In this document: in pieces, positions 40,352 through 50,600 of the stretch
Position numbering within the stretch: position 1 is the first letter of the stretch
Layout of the letters: the number at the start of each line of letters is the position of its first letter
NCBI RefSeq assembly: GCF_030936135.1
Contig: NC_082610.1
Coordinates: 20,470,428-20,534,427, forward strand
DNA: 64,000 bases
Direction of reading: 5' to 3'
Source of the DNA: Gavia stellata
Lineage: Eukaryota > Chordata > Aves > Gaviiformes > Gaviidae
The notes under the pieces: model-generated
What the model saw: the letters and a program-made list of their open reading frames with translations, nothing else
What the model was told of the DNA's origin: nothing
Databases searched by the model: none
Translations under genes and position numbers: made by a program

Positions 40352-43300
40352 ATGGCAGAGCTGCAGAGCGAGGGGTAAGCAGCTCCCCCCGCCCCGGGTG
40401 GCCGTCCCTGGGGGGGTCCCGGTCCTGTGTGTGTGTGTGTGTCCCGTCCCCCCCCCCGGTGACGGCCCCGTGCCCGCAGGGAGGGCCAGAAGCTGCGGTT
40501 CGGGCCTTGGCTGGTGAGCGCCGTCAGCAGCGGGAGCTACCGGGGGCTGCGCTGGACCGACCCGGCCCGAAGCGCCTTCCGCGTCCCCTGGAAGCACAAC
40601 GCCAGGAAGGATGTCACCAGCAGCGACGTGGAGGTCTTCAAGGTGGGTGGGATGGGGGGTCATGAGGTGGGTGGCATGGGGGGTCACCAGGGGGGAGCTC
40701 GAGGTCTTCGAGGTGGGTGGATGGGTGGTTATGAGGTGGGTGGGATGGGGGTCACCAGGGGTGAGCTTGAGGTCTTCAAGGTTGATGGGATGGGGGCCAG
40801 CAGCGGTGAGCTCGGGGTCTTCCAGGTTGGTGGGATGGGGGTCACCAGGGGAGAGATCGAGGTCTTCGAGTTGGGTGGGATGGGGGTCACCAGGGGTGAG
40901 CTCAAGGTCTTTGAGGTGGGTGGGATGGGGGGTCATGAGGTGGGTGGCATGGGGGGTCACCAGGGAAGAGCTCGAGGTCTTTGAGGTGGGTGGGATGGGG
41001 GTCACGAGGGGCGAGCTCAAGGTCTTCGAGGTTGATGGGATGGGGGCCAGCGGCGATGAGCTCGGGGTCTTCCAGGTGGGTGGGCTGGGGGTCACCAGGG
41101 GAGAGATCGAGGTCTTCGAGGTGGGTGGATGGGGGGTTATGAGATGGGTGGGATGGGGGTCACCAGGGGTGAGCTTGAGGTCTTTGAGGTGGGTGGGATG
41201 GGGGGTCATGAGGTGGGTGGGCTGGGGGTCACCAGGGGAGAGATCGAGGTCTTCGAGGTGGGTGGATGGGGGGTTATGAGGTGGGTGGGATGGGGGTCAC
41301 CAGGGGTGAGCTCGAGGTCTTCAAGGTGGGTAGGATGGGGGTCACCAGGGGAGAGATCAAGGTCTTCGAGATGGGTGGGATGGGGAGTCATGAGGTGGGT
41401 GGCATGGGGGGTCACCAGGGAAGAGCTCGAGGTCTTCGAGGTGGGTGGGATGGGGGGTCACTAGGGGCGAGCTCGAGGTCTTTGTGGTGGGTGGGATAGG
41501 GGTCACCAGGGGAAAGATCAAGGTCTTCAAGGTGGGTGGGATGGGGGGTCATGAGTTGGGTGGCATGGTGGGTCACTAGGGGTGAGCTCGAGGTCTTCGA
41601 GGTGGGTGGATGGGGGGTTATGAGATGGGTGGGATGGGGGTCACCAGGGGTGAGCTTGAGGTATTCAAAGTGGGTGGGATGGGGCTCACCAGGGGAGAGA
41701 TCAAGGTCTTCGAGATGGGTGGGATGGGGGGTCATGAGGTGGGTGGGATGGGGGTCACCAGGGGAGAGATCGAGGTCTTCGAGATGGGTGGATGGGGGGT
41801 TATGAGATGGGTGGGATGGGGGGTCACCAGGGGTGAGCTCGAGGTCTTCAAGGTGGGTAGGATGGGGGTCACCAGGGGAGAGATCAAGGTCTTCGAGATG
41901 GGTGGGATGGGGAGTCATGAGGTGGGTGGGATGGGGGGTCACCAGGGAAGAGCTCGAGGTCTTTGAGGTGGGTGGGATGGGGGTCACGAGGGGCGAGCTC
42001 AAGGTCTTCGAGGTTGATGGGATGGGGGCCAGCAGCGGTGAGCTCGGGGTCTTCCAGGTGGGTGGGCTGGGGGTCACCAGGGGAGAGATCGAGGTCTTCG
42101 AGGTGGGTGGATGGGGGGTTATGAGATGGGTGGGATGGGGGTCACCAGGGGTGAGCTTGAGGTCTTTGAGGTGGGTGGGATGGGGGGTCATGAGGTGGGT
42201 GGGCTGGGGGTCACCAGGGGAGAGATCGAGGTCTTCGAGGTGGGTGGATGGGGGGTTATGAGGTGGGTGGCATGGTGGGTCACTAGGGGTGAGCTCGGGG
42301 TCTTCAAGGTGGGTAGGATGGGGGTCACCAGGGGAGAGATCAAGGTCTTCGAGATGGGTGGGATGGGGAGTCATGAGGTGGGTGGCATGGGGGGTCACCA
42401 GGGAAGAGCTCGAGGTCTTCGAGGTGGGTGGGATGGGGGGTCACTAGGGGCGAGCTCGAGGTCTTTGTGGTGGGTGGGATAGGGGTCACCAGGGGAAAGA
42501 TCAAGGTCTTCAAGGTGGGTGGGATGGGGGGTCATGAGTTGGGTGGCATGGTGGGTCACTAGGGGTGAGCTCGAGGTCTTCGAGGTGGGTGGATGGGGGG
42601 TTATGAGATGGGTGGGATGGGGGTCACCAGGGGTGAGCTTGAGGTATTCAAAGTGGGTGGGATGGGGCTCACCAGGGGAGAGATCAAGGTCTTCGAGATG
42701 GGTGGGATGGGGGGTCATGAGGTGGGTGGGATGGGGGTCACCAGGGGAGAGATCGAGGTCTTCGAGATGGGTGGATGGGGGGTTATGAGATGGGTGGGAT
42801 GGGGGGTCACCAGGGGTGAGCTCGAGGTCTTCAAGGTGGGTAGGATGGGGGTCACCAGGGGAGAGATCAAGGTCTTCGAGATGGGTGGGATGGGGAGTCA
42901 TGAGGTGGGTGGGATGGGGGGTCACCAGGGAAGAGCTCGAGGTCTTTGAGGTGGGTGGGATGGGGGTCACGAGGGGCGAGCTCAAGGTCTTCGAGGTTGA
43001 TGGGATGGGGGCCAGCAGCGGTGAGCTCGGGGTCTTCCAGGTGGGTGGGCTGGGGGTCACCAGGGGAGAGCTCGAGGTCTTCGAGGTGGGTGGGATGTGG
43101 GGTCACTAGGGGCGAGCTTGAGGTCTTTGTGGTGGGTGGGATAGGGGTCACCAGGGGAGAGATCAAGGTCTTCAAGGTGGGTGGGATGGGGGGTCATGAG
43201 TTGGGTGGCATGGTGGGTCACTAGGGGTGAGCTCGGGGTCTTCGAGGTGGGTGGGATGGGGGTCACCAGGGGAGAGATCGAGGTCTTCGAGGTGGGTGGA

Positions 43301-46300
43301 TGGGGGGTTCAAGGTGTGTGGGATGGGGGTCACCAGGGGAGAGCTCGAGGTCTTCCAGGTGGGTGGATGGGGGGTTATGAGGTGGATGGGATGAGGGTCA
43401 CCAGGGGCGAGCTCCACATCTTTGAGGTGGTGGGATGGGCGGTCATGAGGTGGGTGGATGGGGGGTCACCAGTGGCGAGCTTGAGGTCTTCGAGGTGGGT
43501 GGGATGGGGGTCACCAGGGGAGAGATTGAGGTCTTCGAGGTGGGTGGGCTGGGGGTCACCAGGGGAGAGATCGAGGTCTTTGAGGTGGGTGGATGGGGCG
43601 TTATGAGATGGGTGGGATGGGGGTCACCAGGGGTGAGCTCAAGGTCTTTGAGGTGGGTGGCATGGGGGGGTCACCAGGGGAGAGCTCGAGGTCTTTGAGG
43701 TGGGTGGGATGGGGGTCACTAGGGGCGAGCTCCACATCTTTGAGGTGGTGGGATGGGGGTCACCAGGGGTGAGCTTGATGTCTTCGAGGTGGGTGGGATG
43801 GGGGGGTCACCAGGGGAGAGCTTGAGGTCTTCGAGGTGGGTGGAATGGGGGGTTAGGAGGTGGGTGGGATGGGGGTCACCAGGGGTGAGCTTGAGGTCTT
43901 CCAGGGTGGTGGGATGGGGTGACCAGCAGCAAGCTCAAGACATTCAAGTTGGGTGAGTGCAGGAACTGGGGAGGCAGGGGGAGAGCAGGCATCCCTGAGC
44001 GGATGGTGGAGCCAGGGTCCCTATGCTCAACCCTCCCCACACCCCCCCAGGCCTGGGCAAAGGCGAGCGGGCGGTACGAGGGGTGCCCTGAGGACCCGGC
44101 CAAGTGGAAGACCAACTTCCGCTGCGCCCTGAGGAGCACCCGCATGTTCGTGCTGCTGGAGGACCGCTCCAAGTGTGGTGATGACCCGCACAAGGTCTTC
44201 GCCATCGCGCCAGGTGATCCTGGCCCCAGGGAGGAGGCGGGGGTGGGAGTGGGGGGCGGCGATCTCCGGAGACCCCGCTGACTCCGCTCTCCTTCCAGCC
44301 GCCCTCTTGCACGGCGAGGAGGGAGATTTTGGCAGCCCTGACCCTGTGGTGGACCAGCAGCCACTGCACCAGCAGCCGCAGGTAACGGGGTGGGCATGGC
44401 GGGCTGGGGGGTCCCCAGTGCCGCTGCTCAGGCATTGCACCCCCATGTCCTTGGAGCCCAGCACCCAGCCAAAATGCGGGGCAGGGGGAGGCTGGGTGCC
44501 CCCATCCACAGCGGTGAGACCCCATCCCACTTCCCTTAGCAGCTGGAGCTCGACCCCCAAGACTTGGCCTCAGAAATTGCCCCACCAGGTAGGTTCTGGT
44601 CCCCCAATTTTTTGGGGGGCACCCCGATAGGCTCAGCCGGGGCTGTTTTTGGGGTTGTGAGACCTCCCACCCGCTGTACCCCCGCCTCAGGCAGCAGCGA
44701 CCCCGCACGGCCCCAGCTGCTGGAGGACCTGGAAGCGCTGCAGTGGGTGCTGCAGCAGTGCGACATCTCCCCCCGCGACCTCGGCCCCTCAAACCCATCC
44801 TGGGCGCCTGCAGGTGAGACCAGCCCCACTCAGGGGGTGGGTGACACCATGAGTGGGTGACCCCAGCCCCTTCCCACCGGTGATTTCTCTGCAGGGGACC
44901 CCCCCCAACAGGACACCCTGCTCCAGCCTCACCCAGACCCCAGCCAAAACAACTGCACCCACCCACCGGCATTTCAGCAATGGGTGCCCACGGTGGAGCA
45001 GCACCCCTTGGGTGCCTACAGCCCCCCGGACCCCATGCTGCTGGAGGAGCCAGGTGGGTGCTGTGGGGCAGGAGCCAGCCCTGGGCATGGGAACGCCGTA
45101 ACGGGGTGGGAAGAGTCTGGGGTACTGCCATGTGCACCCCATGCCAAAGCACCCCCCCCACCCCGCTGCACCCTGAATCGCGATGCCGACGCTGCCCATC
45201 TCCCGCCGCAGCGGCCGTGGCACTGCCATGCCACCCGCCGGAGGCCACTGTCCCCGTGCCCTCACCGGAGGAGGTGATGCTCTTCGCCCCCGCCGCCAGC
45301 CCTGTGCCGCCGCCGCCGCCACCAGAGGATAACACAGGTGAGGGTTATTAATTATCAACAGCCACAAATAATTATAATAATTATTAATAATAAATAGGAT
45401 AATTGTTGATAGTTATTAATGCTCGGGGGCGGGGAGAGGCAGCATTTGGGTTTGGGGGATGCGGCTGCTGATCGCTGCCCGTTGCAGATGGCATCATCCC
45501 CATCTTGGACGTCAGCATCTTCTACCGGGGGAGGCTCTTCCACCAGGAGGAGGTGAGGGGCAGCCGGTGCCTGCTGGTGTACCAGCCCTCCGACCCGGCG
45601 GTGGCCCTGCGTCCCGGGCGCTTGGTGCGCTTCCCCAGCCCCGCCGAGCTGGCCGACAGCAAGCAGCGGCGTTTCACCGAGGAGCTGCTGGTCAGCGCGG
45701 GGCTACAGCTGGAGCAACGCGCCCACAAGCTCTTCGCCACCCGCCTGAAGAAGTGTAGGGTCTTCTGGGCCCTGTCCCGGCAGCTCGAGGGCGATGAGGA
45801 CCCCCCGCCCAACCTGCTCTGCCGAAACCAGGAAACCCCCATCTTTGACTTCAATGACTTTTGCACAGGTGGGCAGCGGGGTGGTGTCCCCATGTTTCTA
45901 CCCTCCCCACCCCACCCCTGGTTTTGGGGCTCATGGGAGCCAGCTCCAGGATGTCACGAGCATCTGACCCTTCCCAACCCTTGGGCGTCCCCCGGGCTCA
46001 CCCCAAAACTGAGGTCTGTCTCCCCTCGCAGAGCTGAGGGACTTCCGCAACGGCCGAAGGCAGCAGTCCCCCGACTTCACCATCTACCTCTGCTTCGGGC
46101 AGTCCTTCTCCAAGGCCAAGCCCAAGGAGTCCAAGCTCATCCTGGTCAAGGTGCGGGGGCCAACACCCCCCACGGCCCCACTGCTAACCAGGGAGGGGGA
46201 GGCTCTTGGGGGGCTGGGGGAGATGGGGGGCTGGGTGCCCAAGGAGGGGGACGCTGGAGGTCTGTGGGAGGTGAGGCTCTGGGTGCCCGAGGAGGGAGAC

Positions 46301-47087
46301 CCTCGGGGTGTGGGGCAGATGGGGATCTGGGTATCCAGGGAGGAGGGGCTACCTTGGGAGCTGGGGGGAGATGGGTGTCTGGGGAAGGGGACCCTTGGGG
46401 TCCGGGGGAGATGGGGGGGTTCCTCGGGGTCCGGGGAGGGGCACCCTCAGGGGCCAGGGAGGCGAGTGTCTGTGTGCCCGAGGAGGGAGACCCTCGGTGT
46501 CCGGTGGAGATAGGGGTCTGGGAGCCCAAGGAAGGGGACCCTCAGTGTCCGGGGACATGCCGGTCTGGGTGCCCGAGGAGGGAGACCATCGGGGTCCAGG
46601 GCGGATGGGGGTCTGGGTGCCCAAGGAGCGGCCCCTTGGGGCTGGGTGCTCAGGGAGGGGAACCCTCGGGGAGCAAGGGAAATAGGGGGGGCCAGGAGTC
46701 CAGGGAGGGCCACCCGTGACAAGGGGGGAGCTGACGGGGACAGGAGCCCCTTGGGGGCTGGGCAGGGTGGGGTGGGAGGCAGCTGCCCAGGGATGGGGAC
46801 CCTCAGGGGCTGGGGGAGATACAGGGTGCCCCGCACACCTCCTTCCTCCGCTCCAGGAGGACGGGGCTGTGCGGGGCACCGCGGCCACATCAGGCAGCTG
46901 CCCCAACCCTGCCCGTAACCCTGCCGGTTTGCTGCCGCAGCTGGTGCCCAAGTTCTGCGAGTACTGGCACGAGCAAATGCTGCGGGAGGGAGCCTCCTCC
47001 CTCGACAGCGGTACCGTCAGCCTGCAGCTCTCCGACTCCTTCAGCCTCTTCGAGCTCATCGAGCAGTGCAACATGCAGATAGACTGA
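40352..47087 (+). CDS. IRF7: Interferon regulatory factor 7 (IRF7), eleven coding exons, 511 aa
   Basis: IRF7 is the transcription factor that, once phosphorylated downstream of nucleic-acid sensors, enters the nucleus and drives type I interferon genes. Coding exons: 40352-40374, 40480-40642, 44051-44213, 44299-44381, 44540-44588, 44691-44813, 44895-45053, 45212-45337, 45488-45868, 46032-46150 and 46941-47087. All are GT-AG and phase-consistent (1536 nt including TGA). The start has A at -3 and G at +4. The N-terminal DNA-binding domain (about 8-118) has the five-tryptophan pattern (FGPWL, LRWTD, VPWKH, AWAKA, KWKTN). A Pro/Gln-rich middle follows, then the IRF-association domain (from about 297, GIIPILDVSIFYRGRLF). 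The C-terminal tail has clustered serines (SSLDSGTVSLQLSDS), the expected phosphorylation region. Birds lack a separate IRF3, so this is often called IRF3/7. Intron 2 is filled by the satellite described separately. Confidence 0.95.
40613..43960 (+). repeat. IRF7 intron-2 minisatellite (45-bp and 24-bp units) including the exon-2 donor
   Basis: About 3.3 kb of G-rich tandem repeats fill nearly all of IRF7 intron 2. The main unit is 45 bp (GTGGGTGGGATGGGGG + TCACCAGGGG + TGAGCTCGAG + GTCTTCGAG), mixed with a 24-bp short unit (GTGGGTGGGATGGGGGGTCATGAG). The first unit overlaps coding exon 2: exon 2 ends with codons for VTSSDVEVFK followed by gtgggt, and array units encode VTRGELEVFK or VTRGEIEVFE followed by the same GTGGGT. 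The last unit (43918-43950) again resembles the exon end, keeping CCAGCAGC and TTCAAG. A higher-order repeat with a 983-bp period is present between about 41400 and 43080. Confidence 0.95.
45345..45420. repeat. AT-rich low-complexity patch in IRF7 intron 8
   Basis: About 75 bp made almost only of A and T (repeats of AATAATTATT type) inside an otherwise very GC-rich gene. No function is apparent. Confidence 0.8.
46195..46840 (+). repeat. Degenerate GC-rich minisatellite in IRF7 intron 10
   Basis: Imperfect repeats of roughly 50-60 bp with recurring GGGTGCCCGAGGAGGGAGA and ACCCTCGGGG blocks fill most of intron 10 (46151-46940). The plus strand is strongly G-rich, like the intron-2 array but with an unrelated unit. 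Confidence 0.8.
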
Positions 47088-47323
47088 CCCCCACCCACCC
47101 CACTCCCCACGGCGCCCCGGGACGGGCACTAGCCGACCCCCCCAGGAACACCGTGACGAGACGCCTTATGGTGGGGACCGTTCCTCCTCCGCTCTCCCCA
47201 CGCCAAGGACAGCTTCACCGGCCGGTCCCGGAGCTGACACTTTTCCCCTCCGTCAGCTGCTAACGTGTGTTTTTGTGGAGTGTGGTCATTTACAGATTTA
47301 TTTTTTCAAGTTTTCTAAGTTTA

Positions 47324-47329
47324 AATATA
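47324..47329 (+). terminator. IRF7: Possible IRF7 polyadenylation signal (variant AATATA)
   Basis: No canonical AATAAA follows the IRF7 stop on the plus strand before the ROCO gene. The variant hexamer AATATA at 47324-47329 is the best candidate, in an AT-rich patch about 240 bp after the stop. Confidence 0.35.
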
Positions 47330-47550
47330 TATATATGTATAGAAAGGTGGTTCCTGCTTGCTGATGTTGCCCGCATATCTGCTCCCACTATCAGTCCGAG
47401 ACCTTCGCCCCCTCCGTCCCCCAAAACCATGGGGGTCCATGGCCAGCCTTGTCCCAGCAAAGCTCCTGCCGGCAGCGGGCTCGTAGGGGAGCGCCTTCTC
47501 CCCCTTACTTCCATGTGAATGAGGTGACTTCCCACGCAGGAAGGGTTGCG

Positions 47551-47568
47551 TTTATTGATGCATTTATT
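47551..47568 (-). terminator. Polyadenylation signals of the ROCO gene
   Basis: Two AATAAA hexamers on the minus strand (TTTATT at 47551-47556 and 47563-47568) lie about 110-130 bp beyond the ROCO stop codon at 47680, giving a short 3'UTR. Confidence 0.7.
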
Positions 47569-47679
47569 TCCATGCATTAAGTGACTTGCAAGCAAAGCGT
47601 TTTGAGGACAGCTTGGCTTTGGCTAAACAAAAATATTAACTCTTCTTTCTTCGGCGAGTGCCTCCCCGCTGGCCCGGAG

Positions 47680-50600
47680 TTACTCACTGGAGATGTTCTG
47701 GAAAAACAAGGCAGTAACTGCAAGGTGAAGCACCCAGAGCTCAGCTCTGAGGCGCAGAGGTGGTGGTAGCTCAGGGAGGAGTGTGGTAACCAGAGGGCTG
47801 CCCAAAGATGGGGTGTCCCCTGCCCAGCTGGAAGCAGCTGCACCCCCTTATTTCAGGAGCGAGGGGCGAGGAGGAGCCTGGCCATCAGTGCCGGACCCTG
47901 GGCAAGGGGAGGGGGCAGCCCCTTACCTGCTGGTTGATGTGGATGCTGCTGGGGCCGCTGGTGGTGGTCCCGTAGCTTGTCATGTAATAATGAGGAGGGG
48001 GCTGTGCCGGGGGCTCCTCCAGCTGCTTGGGCACTGTGGGGTGGGGAGACACCGTCAGCACCTCAGCTCCAGGAAACCCTCAGCCCTCCTCCCCGCTGAG
48101 CACCGCTGCGGCACAAAGCCAGGACCATGGGACTCACCTTTGGGCAGGAGCAGCTCTGCGCCAAAGCGGTGCCCGCAGGTCCCACAGGTTTTAACGTCTT
48201 CCTTCGTCCTGCGGAAGAAAAAGCCCCGAGAAGAAGAAGGGGCAGGAGCTGCCCACAGCACTTCCCATGGAAGATGGTGCCAGGGTGATGGAAGAGGCTC
48301 CCTCTTTCCACCCCGACCTGAGGTTCTGCCGTTGGTGGGACGGCCGCTGCCTTCCCGGGTGCCTGAGCACCTTCAGCTCTTCGTGAAATGGGGGACTTGT
48401 GGGCACCTGGCCGCAGTGGACATTGTCTGCCTGAGCCCCAGAGGCTCAACTCTCATTTTTCTTTCCACGCTTGAATTTCCCACACAAGTAAATGCTAACA
48501 CCACGTGGGACACGGGCTGCTATGGTCAGGAGAAGGGCAACGTAGTGCCCGGCGAGTTTCGCCACTAATGTCACATGGCTTTTAGAAGCTGACCAGCCCC
48601 ACCAGCATTGCAGTAGCAACCACCCGGCTCCAGCCCTCAGCTTGGAGGGGCACAGCACATACGTACATGGCATTTGTGCCATCCATGTCCGGCCAGATGA
48701 GCTCCGCGGGACAGCCGGTCGTTCGGCAGGGGGTCTTCACACACACGTGCAGCCCTGGCCACTCCTCGGCGAGCTTCTGGACGATGGACACAACTGCCAT
48801 GAGGAAGTCCCAGGCAAACTGGAAACCTTCCAGGCAAAAGGAGAATGTCTCGCTTACTCACAGCCACCCAACCATGGCAGCCTAGGAGCTGCTGTGGTGA
48901 TACACGCATGGCTTCCAGCCCACCAGACCACAGTCAGAACGGTTGGACCAGCTCTGTTCCTCAAGTTAACCAAGGTCCATCAGCCTTCAAAGGGAATTTA
49001 AAGATATGTTGGAAGAGCTCCCCAACTCATGTGGCCCTTTTGCTTATCACTTGGAGACCCTGCCTGAGACGGTACGCTGCTGGGACCTTATGGGGAAGGA
49101 TGACCCATTTGCTGCATGAGAAGACTGAAAACTTGACTTTCCACTTTCATGGAATCACAGAATCATTAAGGTTGGAAAAGACCTGTAACGTCATCAAGTC
49201 CAACCATCAACCCAACCCCACCATGCCCATTAAACCATGTCCCGCAGTGCCATGTCCACACGTTCCTTGAACACCTCCAGGGATGGTGACTCCAACACCT
49301 TCCTGGGCAGCCTGTTCCAGTGCTTCACCACTCTCTCAGGAAAGCATTTTTTCCTAATATCCAGCCTATCATCACTTTCATGTGATACCTTGAGAGGAAT
49401 CCCAACCAGGTTGCATGGAGAAAGGGGCAATCTTTAATTGAACTGCTGGTGGACCCTGGCCAGCTTAGGACATGTGGCAGAGGCTTCTGGGACGCTCTGC
49501 CAAGAGGGGTGGAGGTGGCAGGGGGGGAGGCTAAGGAGAGACATGTGGTTGGGAGTCATGAAATAAGGATCAGGGATCCTTACCTCTCCTTCCTGCCGGC
49601 TTTCTGCACCGGAGCTCTAGGTAGCTGTAGGCCCTCTGGTTATTCTCTTTGATCAGCAGAGGTTTGCCATTGCATACGAGCAGGCAGGTCGCCTTGGCCA
49701 CCCAGTGCGTGGAGTAGAAGGAGCAAGCTTTCACCAGGAACCTGCAAGGAGATTGCCCGTGGTTTTTACCACCCTCCTCCCTGCTTATCTCTAACACTGG
49801 CAGAAAGCGTGGCACCAGGTGGACTTGAAAGATATGAACCCAACTTCAGTAGAAACAGAGGCAGACACCAAATGAGGACCCTGTCCTACTGAAAGCTCAA
49901 GCAGCAGGAGCAGCCTCATAAGCCAAGAGCTGCTTCCAGAGTTGGCCATCAGATAAAACTCTGGACACAAGTTGAGAACCCCACAAGGACAGGAGAACTT
50001 CCAGAAACTGGAACAGTCCCAGCACCTGTAGAAACTGGACCATCCTCAGGTGGGACTGGGAGACCTCTGATTGCCTGGATGGGCACAGAGTAGCCAAAAA
50101 CCATCCCAGATGAAAGGTGAACCAGAAGGAGAGTGGTCCTCACTCATGTCCAGGCAGCAAACATCGAAATGGTACATCCATGGCAGAGGTAAGAAGCCAC
50201 CCTGGTCTCCTGAGTCTCAGCCTCATGCCTCAGCTGATACGGTCTCAACAGCCAAGGGCTTGCTGGCAGTCATACTGGCGCTGCACCGAGCAAACCCTGA
50301 ACCATGCAGCCTCATCGAGGGCTGGAAACCACTGCTTACCTCTGGAAGAAACCCTCCGGTATTTCGGGTGAGAAGTAGGCACGGATGTGGAGGTCCTCGG
50401 GGTGATCTCCTCCCCACACCTCAGAGACCTCTTCAGTCTGGTTCAGATAGGTTGGGAACAAGTACCAGGACTCGCCTTGGCCCCGCGTTGTCTCCCACGG
50501 CTTTCCAGGCACAAACTCACTGGCCTGTGGGTTAAGTGCTGCGGCGTGCCGCACCTCCAGGCAGAGCTCAAAGTGCTCCAGGAGGCTGAAGAGCTTCCCT

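Noticed and set aside
40301-43417. Long minus-strand open frames rich in Thr, Pro, His and Ser (up to 328 codons)
   Set aside because: They are the complement of the IRF7 intron-2 minisatellite. They are open only because the repeat units lack stops in those frames, and they have no domain or splice context.
40643-43917. Repeated CACCAGGGG blocks as CTCF sites
   Set aside because: They match only part of the CTCF core and lack the flanking bases, so the resemblance is too weak to report as a feature.
40613-43960. CRISPR-like regular array
   Set aside because: Units are contiguous with no unique spacers, and the context is a vertebrate intron; it is a minisatellite.
43944-45335. 463-codon minus-strand open frame
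   Set aside because: It is antisense to IRF7 exons 3-8 in very GC-rich DNA where stops are rare; the plus-strand exon chain is phase-consistent and family-supported.
45505-46719. 404-codon plus-strand open frame through IRF7 exon 9
   Set aside because: It covers exon 9 and then runs on through an intron, exon 10 in another frame and intron 10 repeats. The spliced IRF-association domain model explains the region better.
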